Below are positions 22,727 through 36,786 of a stretch of DNA of 64,000 bases, piece after piece (the first letter of the stretch is position 1; each line of letters opens with the position of its first letter). A program made the position numbers and the translations under genes. The notes beneath the pieces are model-generated. The model did not search any database, was not told the origin of the DNA, and saw only the letters and a list, made by a program, of their open reading frames with translations. The stretch lies in the NCBI RefSeq assembly GCF_003590095.1, contig NC_039482.1, positions 15,641,657-15,705,656 on the forward strand. The letters are read 5' to 3'. The stretch comes from Trichoplusia ni (Eukaryota; Arthropoda; Insecta; Lepidoptera; Noctuidae).

Positions 22727-24851
22727 TTTTAACCCTACAATATTCATAGCGGGAAAACGAATGAATGTCTTAATAGACACGGCTCCGCGGGCGCCGAGAA
22801 ATGTTTATTTTAGGGTTAGTCGTTGAAATAGAGGTAAATATGTAATATTTTGGACGATAATCACGTCTCATTACATATTTTGAACTTAACGTGTCTAAAG
22901 ATGTTTTTATGACCTAATTACCTATATTATTGGATGCCATGTAAGAATTTGAAAAGTCGCTTTACAATTCATTTCAATTCATTTTTACAAAACGTAACCA
23001 AGACACTTATGTTTTCCGAAGAATTTCACTGGCACTCAAAAAGATAATTTTGTTTTTTTTTTATGTTACATTAGTTATTATATCTACAAGTTTATACACA
23101 ACCTTCGAGCCGGCAATCCGAGTCATTTTGCGTACAAATTACTAAGTAACAAGCAAAAACACTTCATCTTTATAATATAGCTGGTTCTGTTGAAGGCTTA
23201 TTGGCTTTCTGTAACTAAAGTATAGCTACTCCAGATTTGTGTAGCTGATAGTTCTCCATGTTGTATTAAATAAATAAAACAAATAAATTATTTACTTAAA
23301 TAACAATAATAGAGCTACGGATAAATCTGAAACAAAACACAACACAATCCAATACCAATCGAACGCAACTAATTGGTCAGTCTTGAGTGACGCATGTGTG
23401 GTCGTGCTGCGGTGGTGTGGTCGTGCGCTCTCCAACCACGTCCCGCTGTGGTCGCCGTCAATGATGCCGAGCACTTACTAATTGTCACTTGACAGTGCGT
23501 GTTCCTATAGGCTATGGATGTGACGTCATTTTCTGTACTGGTTAGATACTTGGGTAGTGTTATGGCTAAGTTTGCATGTTATTTTTTTGTTGTGTTCAAG
23601 TTTTTCTGCTTACAATCGTTCAATTTTGATGGGTGTAAATTATTATAAAATTCTTTGATAATAACATTAGAGAGATTAAAAAGCTGGCAGGGAGTGATAC
23701 CTATAGTTCTTTTTTGTAGTCTAGCTAAGTACATAATGATATTTAGATGAAGTAGAACTAAATATCTTTCATTATATACAAAATATAATTTGAGACAATC
23801 TCACAAATAAACCAGAAATATTCTCAGAAACATGACCTTTTATCAAAAATGTATCGTAATGTTTCATATTGTTGAAGATATTTCATTAAAATGTATTCCA
23901 CAAAATTTTCACGATACTTGCAAAGTACTCGACAAACGTTGAAAAAAAATAAATTGTATTTTGTCACGCGTTATTTAGCACGTCGTTTGTTTTCAAGTAC
24001 ATGGAACATCAGGCTAAACGATAAAAATGATTGGAAAGCGTTCACTCATTCGTTCAATCTTTTATTCTATTTATTTTGACCGTCTGTGCCCTTTAAAACT
24101 GTTTTGTTGAATAGAAGCAACTGCATACTAACGTAATAAGACGTTAGCTAAGCATTATTGTAATAATATGACAAAAGCATAAGCAGAAACGCGGCAAAAC
24201 CTAGTTTTCCCGCAAAATAATTTTATTCTAAATTTAAATGAATTGCAAATACTCAGCCAACCTTTTATAAAAAGGCTTAAATAGAAACCGTTCGTTCTAA
24301 TTTTAAATTTAAATTAAGAATCTATAACTGTCCACATTACAGTGTTGTGAAGGCGGGATACTCGATGCTAATTGGTCAGCGGGTGTCGCGGTTGACGTTT
24401 GATGTTTCGTGAGAATCGGTCCGGTATAGTCGCGTACAAAGTCAATTACGTTTAAATTTTTAAATAATTTATTATGAGTAGGTACTTATTAGGTACTGAG
24501 CTATACAGATAGTTATGTAAATATGATCGAGTCGTTGAGAAAAAATACAATAAAATGAATTTATTAATTTTTATTAATAAAATTAAATTTAATAATTACT
24601 ATATGGTATTTTTCTTTTTGTTATTTTTAAACACAAAATTGTGTCAGAAAAAGGCATATGTATTTTTCATCGCTCACAAAGAAACACATTAATCATAAAA
24701 TCTGTATTTATTCAGTTCAAATAGAAACATAATCATTATATCAAATAGTATCTAGTATTCGATTTTATGTAAATATCATTTTGGTTAAATCCAGATTGCA
24801 GCTTTCGATCCTATGGGTGTAATACCACCACATAGTAAGACTGTTGCAATC
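22727..24851. other. Non-coding stretch, no gene recognised
   Basis: No gene. A GTGGTCGTGC-rich patch lies at about 23398-23470, a TGACGTCA site at 23521-23528, and a CCAAT-like ATTGGTCAG within a moderately GC-rich patch at about 24340-24440. Confidence 0.35.
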
Positions 24852-24899
24852 GTGGAAGCGAGATAGCGCGCTACACGCCGTGCGATGTCTCGCTCCCAC
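24852..24899. repeat. Hairpin repeat copy 4 (best preserved)
   Basis: Left arm GTGGAAGCGAGATAGCGCGC and right arm TGCGATGTCTCGCTCCCAC, pairing over GTGGGAGCGAGA-type arms with a short CG-rich loop. The right flank contains GGTCCCCTGAACCATG, the complement of which also flanks the copy at 62351. Confidence 0.7.
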
Positions 24900-26392
24900 A
24901 ACTATCCTTGCTTTCATACAGTGGTAGCCTGGTCCCCTGAACCATGTCATGTCACTGACATGAACTCAGACCCGAGCCACTCAATAAGCCGGTTTCCGGA
25001 GTTAGTTGATGACGTCACGCGGACAGACACTTCAGCCTATACTCGATGCTTAGTGATTGACAGTATGGCCTGTGGAGTTTACTAGGATTTGCTTATTTTA
25101 AAAGCAAAATTGATTAAAAAAGATTGATTTTACATTTTGGAGCTGAAAAAAATATCTTGAACTACCTTAACCTTTCGGCTTCACCCGCATTCTTAAAGTC
25201 TTTTCTAAAACGATTTTTGTTCTTTACTTTGCAGACCTCTTGCTTGCAAACATAATTTGTCTTCGAATGTAACTAACACAATAACAACACTACAATACAG
25301 AAGTACGTTATTCAGGAATTAATTTTGGGCACTGGGATAAAGCTGCCGACGTTTAATAATTATGATATTACACAATTCTTTTTTTCCAGAATTAATTCCC
25401 TTAACAATCAATCACGTCAACCTATAGTAGCTCACAGCTAGACAAAGGCCTCCGAACCTAAAAACTCGATCCTTCACCTTCCGCACCCAGTCCGAGCCAG
25501 CAAGCCTTACCTTAAAGATTACCACGATTAACACAAACTACACTGAACAATAATTAACAAATCATACTCATCAAACAAACTACAAATAAAGCAGAAACTT
25601 ATAAAGACCAAGCATTTCCAGAAGGCCGACCAACATGAAGGCAATTAATAAGTAAATAACTGAAAGCCTTAAATTACCGCCAAACTGTGAATAAATCTTA
25701 GTTAATTGTAAACGCTCCTTTGAGATAGAATTGAATCATTTATTTAAGACTCATTGAACCGCGGTACTGACAGACCTTTAGTTTTGCTAATTAGTAAGCC
25801 AATTAGCAAATTTGTAATTGTACATTGAGATACAGCCTGGTGACAGCTGAACAGATGAACCGATAGGCAGCGAAGCCTTAGTATAAATATACGATACGTC
25901 CTAACTTACTACTACTACTTATTCCTACTGTATTACATCTGAAAGGCCTTATCTAAGTCCCCCTCCCCCCAGGAAAAGTGTTGGCAGTTGTTTTTTCCTC
26001 AGCATTCCTTTTATTTTTACATCCACCGTACCAGGCTGTCATGCCTATGACTAATAGTTATTGACCCGTTAACATCTCATCGCTGAACCGTAATTATTCA
26101 GCTGACTATAATATTTACATAATGAATTGATTTACTGCACTCCTGGTACCCCAGTTTGGCTGCATGCAGCTAATAAATTAACTGAAGTCGGTATGTGTGA
26201 AGTAGTATTTCATCCTGGATACACATCTTAGTGTTAAGGTAGCAGATTTCTTTATTAAACATTATGGAACAGTAAAATTTCGAAACATATGTTTTCATAA
26301 AAAAAAGAATCCTGTCAGTCCTGCCAAGTTCAAGTTCCATTGCCTCTCGCATATACATCTTTAGCCATACTAATTCCACCTTCTCCTTCCAG
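24900..26392. other. Non-coding stretch immediately upstream of exon A
   Basis: Intronic. TGACGTCA at 25010-25017. The phrase TAGCTCACAGCTAGACAAAG followed by GGCCTCCGAAC at about 25429-25458 resembles a dispersed retrotransposon tail of moths. It closes with the branch-site-like ACTAAT and the pyrimidine tract of exon A. Confidence 0.4.
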
Positions 26393-26600
26393 GAGTTAGC
26401 AGCAGCGACGCCGACGCAGCGCAACTGGCGCGGGATCCTGATCGCGCTGCTGGTGATCGCCGCGGTGCTGGGGCTCATCGTGTTCAGCATCGCGTTGCTC
26501 ACGCCGGCCGGGGACGGGGGCAGGGTGCGCGGCAGGAAGCCCACGCTGCACGACGTGCTAGGGGAACATTACAAGCCGTTTAATGGGACCTGGCTGTCTG
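26393..26600 (+). CDS. Exon A of DPP6/DPP10-like dipeptidyl peptidase (transmembrane exon)
   Basis: Internal coding exon of 69 codons plus one base. It follows a good acceptor (pyrimidine tract ending in CCAG at 26389-26392, with a branch-site-like ACTAAT about 20 bases upstream) and ends at a canonical donor GTGAGT at 26601. Residues 9-14 are QRNWRG, the juxtamembrane motif of DPP6/DPP10 proteins. Residues 15-36 form the single hydrophobic signal anchor (ILIALLVIAAVLGLIVFSI and on), closing with LLTP. Residues 37-69 are the extracellular stalk, with an NGT glycosylation sequon at 64-66 and the conserved end FNGTWLS. Family knowledge: these are type II membrane proteins of the S9B peptidase family; vertebrate DPP6 and DPP10 are catalytically dead partners of Kv4 channels, and insects carry related genes. 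The last base is the first base of a split Asp codon completed by exon B. The exon is markedly GC-rich against its AT-rich surroundings. Whether it is closer to DPP6, DPP10 or an active DPP4-type insect paralogue cannot be settled from this part. Confidence 0.93.
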
Positions 26601-27083
26601 GTGAGTCTTCATACTTTTCATATTGTTGCGAAATCGGTACTTGTAATGGAAAATTACCCTGAATACTAGTAAGCTAAGGTGATAGATACTGCGCTGCAAA
26701 ATATATGGCACACGAAGAAAAATTTGATTTATGATTCTGTTCCTTTAGAATCTTTGGGAAAATCTATGTTTTATGTATTGCAAAAATAATTAGTACCTAC
26801 TCCTTAAAAGAAGTCAAAATCTTTTTTCTTTTTAAAAGACGGCAAGCCAACTGGAAAAAATAATAACAATAATGTTCTTCGTATCAATAATGTATAAATG
26901 TATGAATCTCATCACTTCAATGTAGAAATATTTGTAATATTCAATGACAATATTTATCAATCATTACAAACTATTGAATACAATAAATAACAGACAAAAT
27001 GACATTTCTCATTATGGTACTATAATATGGAAAACAGCTGTTACCACTGTTAAAGTGCGACAGCGCTCTAGGCCACGCATAGA

Positions 27084-27260
27084 TTAGATTAGAATATTCT
27101 TTATTGTACACCATGGAATTACAGCAGTGATTCTTAATACATACAATGTTAGGGTACAATGGCGGTCTTATCGCTAAAAGCGATATCTTCCAGACAACCT
27201 TTGGATGGACAGGAAAATTATCAGTATGTACAGAGGTAGGTGGTGCGCTATTGTTAAAAA
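27084..27260 (-). mobile_element. Probable LINE 3' untranslated fragment
   Basis: The string GAATATTCTTTATTGTACAC, then GTACAATGGCGGTCTTATCG and CTAAAAGCGATATCTTCCAG, followed by AACCTTTGGATGGACAGG, is a phrase set I recognise as the reverse of a Jockey-like LINE 3' end in moths; TTTATTGTAC near the outer edge reads as a poly-adenylation-type tail on the minus strand. No ORF remains. Family assignment is from memory. Confidence 0.4.
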
Positions 27261-28840
27261 CATGTAAAGTTATACATAAACATACATAACATAGAAATAA
27301 GAAATAAAATGAATACATACAATAATCAGATAATCAGTGTTTAAGATGGCTACTTTAAAGAAAGGAGATACATACATACATACATAGCTACATCTCCCTT
27401 CCACAGCGGCAGTCCTTCACAGTTCAGAGTAGCCGTGCCGAGCACAAGTGTACCTCAGTAATTACGACCAATGAATTATTCACAGAAGCCATTACAATTT
27501 ATTTATTTACACAGTATATTTTAGCTACAAAAACATACAAGCACTACAATCATAATTTACGTACATACATCAGTGGGAATTTGTTCTGGCATCATCAAAT
27601 GCATGTAAATAACAAACTTAGGATATAATTTATGCGGGTAGTCGTAAAAATGGCGTTATCTCATATTTTGTGACGTCATTCCTTGTAAAATATGTGGTTA
27701 ACAGAAATATTTAGAGTAATATATTGCGGAAGTTTGTGTTACTATGACCTGTCCGATGGTTCAGCAAATGTGGTGATTATAAATGATATTTATGGGACCC
27801 TATTATTTATTTATTTCATGACAAACATAATGAGTCACTTTCAAGCTACGTGGTTACAACGGTAAGAGGTCTGTTTGGCAATCAAAATATCTCACTTCTG
27901 GGCAAAAATCCTCTTAACATATAGTAAAAGACTGAATATTTATCATGACCATATTTAAATTCCATTTCAGAGTCAGGTTGAAACCGACTGTAGTGTTTTA
28001 GAATGATGAAAATAGAGCTAACTTTCTTTGTTATAACGTACGACATAACGCGGTAAGGGGCTGCCATTTCTTATCTATCTCTCTTACAAGACCATCCCCA
28101 GACGTCCAAAATAGTGTCGACGGCTCGGGGTAAACGTCCTTCAGGTCAAACTCGGACATTCGTCCTCTGACAGAGGATTATGTTTTAATATCAGCTAGTG
28201 CCATCAGAGGTCTCAGCATTTTAACGTTCACTAAGCTTTGATGAGTAATTTCAGGGTATTAAATTCAGATTCATTAAGTTTTATTATTAGAGAACTCTTA
28301 GTTCAACTTAGATAATAGGTTCTAATTACAGCTCTTTGGTGGAAATGCAGAGGGGCAAAGTAACATATAAAAAAGGAAAGTGGCAACAAAAACAAATTCG
28401 TTTGATGGAAAATAATTCGTGAAAAAGAAAAGACTGTGTTTTTTTCTAGCCTTTCATGTTTTACTGTAATCAAAAAGTTTTGAGAATCGGCCGGACCGCA
28501 AACGTACCTCCGTGTACGATATTAATAGTCTCCGAGTATCCTCTTACGAAGTCATTCCGTAATTGAAACCAGATATATTATAGAGAGAAAAGTTTTCAGG
28601 TTTACAGTAGTTCAAATAAAAACAACATCTAAAATCCTATCCAAAGTTTCACATCAATATTTTTTTTATGTAAACATTGTGAACCAACATCGGAGCACCA
28701 AACCTACGCTACAGCGCATCCCAAACCTGTCAATTTCCTTAAAAAAACAAGCGACAACCGAACTTTCTCAATTTTTCGACGTGAATAAATATTGTTCGAG
28801 CACAACCTGTACCATGTGAATTTATAGCTAAACTGTTATC
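27261..28840. other. Non-coding stretch, no gene recognised
   Basis: Contains (ATAC)n at about 27371-27388 and TGACGTCA at 27671-27678. No gene supported. Confidence 0.35.
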
Positions 28841-28898
28841 GTTGTGGAAGCGAGACGATACTATGCGAAGTGTAGAGCGCCGTCTTACTTCTAAAGCA
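28841..28898. repeat. Hairpin repeat copy 5
   Basis: Left arm GTTGTGGAAGCGAGACGATA, right arm TAGAGCGCCGTCTTACTTCT. The left flank CCTGTACCATGTGAATTTAT is shared with the 8357 copy. Confidence 0.6.
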
Positions 28899-31800
28899 GC
28901 AGGAATTCTGTTTTTAGAGTTCATAGTACAGGGTGGGAGCCCAAAATTTATCCTTTCCTCCGGTGTTTGAACAATAAACTGGGCCCAAACTCACATATAT
29001 TCGCAGAAATCTATACCAATGGACTTGAAGGCATTTTCTTGGAACATAACGATAGGTTTACGAAGGTAGATTTGTTTTCGTAAATGCTTTTACGAAGTTC
29101 GCTTTAATCAATTTTGTTATTCATAATAATTTAACTTATTTTAAGGGTTTTGTTGATTTTGGGTTAAATTGACAGAATAATACAAATATGTGTATTCTTT
29201 ACTTAAATCAGATTTCTGAAAATAACTGAGCAATCAAGCATTCAAGGTGATGTGGGTGCTATGTAACGTAACTTTATGGATTTTAAGAAAAATGCTTGTA
29301 CAGAACGACACTTAAAAATCTTTTTATTAATATGTTTAAGATAAAAATCTTTATTATTAATTGTTATTTTGCGAGCAATTTTTTTTATAGTTATCGCGAA
29401 AAAATCTCTTGACAAATTCTTAAAAGGCTTTTAAAAACCAATCACTAAACATTCCTTTATCGCTTCCTAAGTGCTCTAACAATCAATAACAATCTATAAT
29501 AGTAGTATTTGATGACAATAAAAAACTCCTCAACTGGAAAGAAATCTGAAATTTAAACTCTATAGTCCCAAAAACAGAGCTCTATTTTTATTATCTAAGC
29601 AATGTTTTGACAGAAACATCTCCGCTATTTAATAACACCAAACCTCGGCCTCCTTGAACCTCAAGCTGGCTATTTCTGAGTTGTTTGCAAAACATTAATA
29701 TTAAAATACCTTCCTGATTCGGACGAAGAATGTGGCTTTATTCTCGAATTGCTAGAACCTTATTACATTTCCGTTTTCTGGTTAGAATTCTCCGCAAGAA
29801 TGTGACGTGACGTAGTGAACCCAATTGTTTTTGTTTTGGTGTCTGGTTTATACCAGATATTTTGTGTAAAGGATATTTCTTACTGGAGCTGGTAATTTGT
29901 CTGAGGTCTGCTCTTGGTCATTTACTGATAAAACGAAGCTAGTAAATGTCTAACTCGCTCACTAAGGTCCTGTTCCAACCAATTGCCAAATAAGTAGATG
30001 TAAAATATTTATCATCTAGTTTGTATTTTTTTTTTATTCTACGGTTTTCGGTTTATAACCATATGTAAGAGACCTACACATTGCAAGAAGTTAGCCTCAA
30101 AGAACGGAATACAAAAACTCATATTTGAAAGTTACTAAGCGAAATATCGCTCTAACACTAATGACAGTATTAAACCATGGAGGTTACAAACCAAAACTCT
30201 AATAAACAAAACAGAACTATTTTTCTCCAGCACACACTAATCCAAAGAATTTAATTCTCCACACTCCACTCTGAGATTTTTAATTGGACGTTTTGCAGAC
30301 AGATGGCTTTTCCCGATTGTAGAAACAAAGAAACTCAGGCACAAGAGTGCTCGAAATAGGCTCGTGTCGCTGCCTTTTGTGCTCGAATGTAGAGCACTAT
30401 TTGATAAGAAAGGTAATGAGGATTTTATCTGTTGTTCCGTTTGGATCTCGGAGCTTTTGGGGCCGTTCGTTTAGGGATAAGCATTGTTTTTAAAAATGTA
30501 CTTGTTTTGTTCACTCAATGTGTTCATGTTCATTTTCATATTATAATATTTGGAAATTTATAGATATACTTTTTCATGGCCCTATTATATGTATCGGCTA
30601 TGTTGGTCTAGTTTTTTTTTCACTTCGTCTGAGTTCGCATAGTCTTATAGAAAAAAACAACCCTTAAAAGTGAAAGCCCATTTCTGATTCAGAACAAAAT
30701 GTTAATATCATTCACTGTGTAGGTAACCCAGCAAAACTTATTATTTATTTATTAATGAAAACACAAAAATAAAAATCTAAATCATTCCTTCGAAAAATAA
30801 GAAATTCGAACAATAACCACATTTTGTAAATAAACAAATTACACCCCAGCCATTGATAAGTTATACCGGTTGAAACGGGATGAAAACGTAAATACTACAC
30901 ATTTCAACCCTTGGGAGGTTTATTTCGACCCTTTATTACCTAGTCTGAAAAAAAAGGTTGTAACGAGCAGTTAATGCTGATTTGTGATGTTAAAGTAGAT
31001 TTACTGTCCCTAAGCAGTCATCCTTAACCGACTTAAAAACATTAAGAGAGCTTATCAGATTAAAAAAGATTCGCACTTAATCTTCATTCGCGTCACAGGG
31101 GATTTTGAATACATTCAAGACACATGCACAAAGAAAACCACACTTCAAAAAAGAGATATGTATAACCCAATCATCAATAGATTTAAAAAATCTAAATTCC
31201 ACGTTTTAAATGTCACTCCATTCACATTTTAACAAAATTGGTCCAGCCGTTTTTATAAATTGCATTGTCATCGAATATTAACGCTACCCTGAAAATTTCA
31301 GCCTGTTAGCTTATCGGGAAACTCAATCAACTTTTGCCTCAAGGATGAGTTGCAAAAATCCAACCGGAAAAACAAATAAACAGACAAGAAAAATGCATGC
31401 TGTGGTAGTTGCCATGGTGACCTGTACAACTCAAAATACATAGAATCATCAATAGTTCTCTATACCTACTATATTCTTGGCGAAGACGCCCTTGAGAAAA
31501 ACGTCCTTATTTATCGAATACAAAGCGAGTTCACTGACCTTGTAATAAATGTTACTCTCAAGTAAATAAGGCTAATCCTGTGGGGTGAGTGACATTGTTA
31601 CAAGTCTCTTATTGTGAGACATTTTTCTGTTACTTATATTCATGTATATATATTCTTTGTATGTGGCACTTGATGTGTGTATGTGTGAGTTACTAGTATG
31701 TTGGTATTTGTTTGTGTTATATGAATCAGAAGTGAGTTGTCAATTGAGTAAAACTTGAAAGTTTTTTTGTAACAATTGAGCAATATATTTATTTGCATAA

Positions 31801-34800
31801 AACTTGGTTCATAGCACGTTATTGTAAAAGATTAAAAAACGTAAAAACCCCAATTTTTTTATGTCGGAAAGTCCCTCAAAATGATTTGCAAAGGTCCAAC
31901 CGACTTTGCACCAAAGTGCAAACAAACAAGAAAATGAGTGTATGAAAATGTGGGAAAATGGTGTGAGGTAAATATGCAAATAGTTGGGTCTCGCCAAGCT
32001 TTCTTTCCTTGGATATCCGATTTTAGCCTATTAGCCCTTTCGTCAACTTATGAGATCCCAGTTTCAATCTCATTCTTCAATTCTGCTTACCAAAATCCAT
32101 TATTAATCCAATTTGTCTCAAAAATTTCATCAACACCCCGTCTACAAACATAATATCCTCCAAACTACTGGAAAAATTCAATTTTGCAGTTTCCAGTTTA
32201 CCCTACCATTATAGCACAACCAATATAAAACACAGTTACATCCTCCTAGACATTTATTGCCCTTCATCCAGTCCATTTCGTACCAAAAAGGTTACATAGC
32301 GTGTCTAGACAATCCTAATGGCTATATCATGCTAAAACAACATTACTAGTAACGCCATCTATGTTGTTTTAATGTAACTATAGTATTGGATGGTGTATTG
32401 TGATTGTTTTATAACCGTGTATAAATGTCAGTTAAGTTAAATAGGCCTTTTAATTTAAGGCTTCAAGTTATAGACGGATTTAAAAATTATAATGATATTG
32501 TTATTAAAATGAGAAGATTCTGTCATATTATAATAATGTCAACGTTACAAACGCAAATTATTTTTTTATATGTGCGTTTTCTGCCACTTCACGCTTAAAC
32601 GGCTTTAGGTATATTGATATTTTTTTGCATGGTGGTAGTTGTCACACTGGATAGATCTACACGCTTTGCTGCCCTAACCGTCGTCCACGCGGAAATATAC
32701 ACGTGCCAGCAAGTCAAACATGAATCTATCCACGTTTCAACACGACTTTCAACTCACAATACTGTATAGAAAAAATGTACGCAATTCTTCTCCTTATATT
32801 TCCTGCCCAAAAAACTACAAAGAAAACGAATGGTAGAGTCTTGCAATAAGTTATTCAAGCTACATAATACACATTACGTCTACCGCGAGACGTTTACGAC
32901 AATGTTCCCAGGTAACTAGATAAAAATGTGGGTTATTGTCTAGCGGGGACATCGTTATTCTTTTTTATGTGTCTTTGAAAGTATTGAAGGTAAATTACTT
33001 GCTGTGAATAGTTCTGCAGTCTCATTTATATACTAGATACGCTGGTTAGGTTGGTTTGTTAAATAAAGCATAAAAGCTAAAGCTAAAAATATTTTTTTCG
33101 CTTTTTAATCTCGCTATTTTGTTGCGAAACAAACAACTTTAAATAAAAAAAAAATCTTAACATGACCAGAATTTCAGAGTTAAGGGATCGCCCATGCATG
33201 CTCTGCGCGAATCTGGCAAGCCATAGTCCATTTGAACTCTTTCTTGAGAATGAGAAAATTATCCACTACGTTCTGAGCTTAAAACCCTACTAATATTCGA
33301 CTTTTCTACACTTCAAATTATTCATTTGTTTTATTCTTCACTTTGCATTTCACGAGCAGCTGCGCCACACCATACCAAAACAAAGGAATACCATCTTTCT
33401 CCTTCCTCCAATCTGTAGTAAATGTACAAATATTAAACTTTTTTAAAAAGAACCTTGAGAATTTTATAACGAATAATAAGGAGAATGGTGCAAGGGACTG
33501 AAACATCGTAAGTTGGTCTCGAGCTGCTGTATCTTGCAAATAGAGTTGTTTTTCCTCGGCTATTTTGTTGATTGCTTTATTTTTTCCTTGTTTTTGCTGT
33601 AACAGTCGCATCGAGGTGAAATTATGTAGCTCTAAAAGATTATTTTCTGCAGTTTTGAGAATTGGTCTAGTATTTTACGCTGAGTTCATGTTGAATACCT
33701 GTGGAAAATAACTAACTATATTAAATTATATTATATATTATATTAAATTTGTTTGTTTGCTTTGTTAATGGCGCCCACCATGGGGCATAACGTATAGGTC
33801 TTAAATTGAAATGTAGTTTTTAAATTGAATCAATTATTTCTAATAATTGGTCAAAATATTCTTGACAACCATATTTAACGGAAATAAGAAACAAAAACAA
33901 GATTTAACAAAAATACGAGATACCTTAATTTTCCTATTGTAACCAACTCAAAAAACTACCTACAACGGTTTGTCAATTTTACTCTTCTGGCTTATCTGAC
34001 TATAATATAACAGAGCTTCTCCATATATTAAACAAACACCAACTGTCCGCATGGCCGCCCGTTGTCTGCTCATGACGTATTTTCCAATTTTCCGAGTCAG
34101 CGGCGCGGGCGTGCGATCCACCAGTTTTTCAATAACGCCTACAATTTGCCGAACTATTAGAGGCTGATATTTAGATTGCGTGTTTTCCGTTCATTCCTCA
34201 AAATACCTAAATCCTCAGGTCAGACCCTTAATATATTTTTTCTTGTCTATACGTGGAAAAATTCATCAGATTTTACGGAGAGATACAAGATATATTCTGG
34301 CGCAAAAGACTTCTTCAAAGATTTAAGACACTTTTTTAGGGTTTCCTACACAACGGAACGGTATTACGAAGGTTTTGCTGTCTACCTATATGTCAATCGC
34401 TCTCCAGAATGTATCGCATTAACCGACATAGTTAAATAGTTGAGAAATTCACGGATGATGTGCTGTCGTTGACGCCATAACAGAAAAAAAGTTAAGTAAT
34501 GGTTGCTACCGTCATAAACTTGATGGTTTACCTTTTATTTGCAAATGCGTTTTTTTGGCTTTGTTTATTCTTTGAGTGTCGCGGGTCCAACTAGCCAGTG
34601 ACCGGTTTTTCTATAAACAAAAAAATAGAAGAAAATTCAATATCAATTTTGGATTCTAGAAGTCAAATGCATATACAAATGGACTAGACTGATAATTATA
34701 GTGCTAGATTGATAAAGAATGCATTACACTCACTTACTCCTAACCTATTTGACACTTTGTATATTCTACCTGCCTTCACCCCAAGGTTGGTTATTATTGG

Positions 34801-36396
34801 ACAAAGGGTGGCAAAGGTCACTTCTCCGAACCCCATTAAATTCTATTTATAAAAGATAATTAGGTCAAACGGAAAACAACTGAACAAATTATCAAGACGA
34901 CATCGAAAAATTGCCTAAATTTCTTAAAAAACCTGTAAATCCAAATTAACAAGACCCGTCAAAACCTTCCAGACAGATTACGATAAGGGCCTCATTATCT
35001 GGTAATCTCTTGAATAAATTAATTTACTGGTAAAACGTTGCTCGGGGGAGTAATCTTGAAATTCGATCTTTTAAGCAATCATTTTGATGTCGAGAGAAAA
35101 ATTAAGACGGATTGAGATGGAGTGGAGATCCAACAGTCGTTACTGTGGGATGGTGCTCGACTTGAGGAAGTTTCCCGCTTTTAATATATGACTGGCAATG
35201 ATGCGGTATTTGTTAAGGGAAGTCTTCGTGCCGGCTCTACTTAAGCCCATTTTACTCACTCCAGTTTTTACAAACTTGAGTGGGTTCGTAATTGTTATTT
35301 TATATTTAATTATTTTTTTTGTTAATAAAATAAAAGTATTTGTTTCCTCTTATTCATTTATTTATTAAACTGTTTACATTTTAATACTTATTAACTTTTG
35401 CATAAGCCCCACAAAACTGTTTGCACAGTTTGTCAGTTTGTCTGAGCATGACGACTAACTAATTTATATTTCTAAAAGTTGATCGACCACTGTAATTAAT
35501 GGTACACGAGTAGTTTATAATTTGGAGTTATGTTCCCGACTTTATGTCACAGTGCAAAGATTTTCGATTTTAAGCGAGCGGAGCCGCTGGCAACACCTAG
35601 TTAAGTATAAAGTCACAATGAAGACGGATTTAGCTCTCGACTCGCATTCATTAAATATGAAGTTAAAACAGCCGGTGAATTACAAACTTTTGCTTAACAC
35701 CTCCTGCCGGAGCGCGATATTTGACTTTTGTTACGACCGCCATCTTTCAAGGTGTAGGCAGAAATGTTACCTTATAATTTAAGACTTTATTAGTTCTCGA
35801 TTTGTGTGTGACTTTATATCTATAAAGTTATGTTCTTAGAAAACCGGCTTGCACAGTGTTGCACAAAGTGTTGTGACCTAGCTTGTTTGAGGCCTGAGAA
35901 GTGCCGTTTTTTCATCATTTTACTATTTTGCCCTGTTCTTGCATAATAAGGTACATACAATTGTATAAATTGCACTGTATATACATTAATTTTAAAAAGA
36001 GTAAATTATGGAGTTTCCTGCCGGTTCTCCTTCATAAGAGTGACACTTTGGACCCGCGCAACTAGAGCCATTACCGTAGCGTTTTGAAAGTGCCTAGAAA
36101 ACGGCCTACTTGAAATAAAACCTTTTGATTTTGAATGGACCACGATAGACTGTATTGATTGAACGAGTTCAGGTATCCCGTAATTAAGTCACGTTATTGT
36201 ATCTTGTACTGTAATAAGTAGACAGTCTGAATTTTAACCGAGTGTATATCAATACAGCAATATCAACAATTAACAGCAAAAATAAATAAATAGCGCAATG
36301 ATACGGAAGCCGTGCTACGACTCCTCTCGTGTGGACGGGTTTTAATTAAAACATTCTGATTGGTCAGCTGTACACACAGACATTCGAACTCATTTT
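28899..36396. other. Long intronic stretch with only decayed repeats
   Basis: No gene. Decayed repeat phrases at about 31160-31340 (AAATTGGTCCAGCCGTTTTT, AAAATTTCAGCCTGTTAGCT) belong to the Helitron-like/LINE phrase pool. A GC-richer patch at about 34045-34140 (GAGTCAGCGGCGCGGGCGTG) is unexplained. A Helitron-like end (GCGAGCGGAGCCGCTGGC then CACCTAGT) lies at 35572-35601. CCGCCATCTT at 35737-35746 is the reverse of AAGATGGCGG, a YY1/Pho-type motif. Confidence 0.35.
35568..35603 (+). mobile_element. Helitron-like 3' end relic
   Basis: GCGAGCGGAGCCGCTGGCAA followed by CACCTAGT matches the terminal GC hairpin plus CTAGT of the family seen at 9951-10165. The body to the left is too decayed to delimit. 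Confidence 0.4.
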
Positions 36397-36625
36397 AAAG
36401 CTAGCTTTGCCAATGATTACCTTAAAAGTTGAAAGTTTGCCAGTCTGTTTGTAAGTTCATTTCTTGTCGCTTAAATGGCTTGACCAATTTTGATGAAATT
36501 TGATATGGAGATAGGTGTCATCCTGCATTAAAATAAACTTTTACTTTTTACTAGACTTCAAAGACAATATAATGTGTTTTCAGATAGAAACAACACTTAT
36601 ACCAGCAAAGCCGCGAGTAAAAGTT
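36397..36625 (+). mobile_element. Decayed Helitron-like element, orientation +
   Basis: GAAAGTTTGCCAGTCTGTTT, then AAATGGCTTGACCAATTTTG and ATGAAATTTGATATGGAGAT, ending with GCAAAGCCGCGAGTAAAAGT in place of the GC block. The phrase order matches the family; the terminus is worn. Confidence 0.45.
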
Positions 36626-36786
36626 GATATAAAAATAAATTAACACCATTAAGTCATCGTTTAATATAAAAATGAATTTTATTTCATACGCTACGAATAC
36701 TGTGTTAAAACGAACCAATAAGAGGCAAGTGCCGCAGACAGCTCGCGATATATGACCGCAATAAATAACGTAAACGTAAAATAATG

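Larger units (their letters stand above)
1..26392 (+). other. Upstream intron or 5' flank of the DPP-like gene
   Basis: Exon A has an acceptor at its left edge, so sequence immediately to its left is intron. How far left the gene extends cannot be seen, because the upstream exon would be a short, poorly conserved cytosolic segment. No such exon is recognisable. Any first exon or promoter might be near the TATA-containing segment at 3.98 kb or the GC-rich island at 18.93-19.15 kb, but neither is proven. Confidence 0.7.

Noticed and set aside
26170..26544. 124-codon minus-strand frame across exon A
   Set aside because: It is the antisense shadow of the GC-rich transmembrane exon; the plus-strand frame has family motifs and splice sites, the minus frame has none.
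33318..33611. 97-codon minus-strand frame starting with ATG
   Set aside because: Lysine/glutamine-rich beginning and no domain pattern I can name. Length is within chance for this composition.
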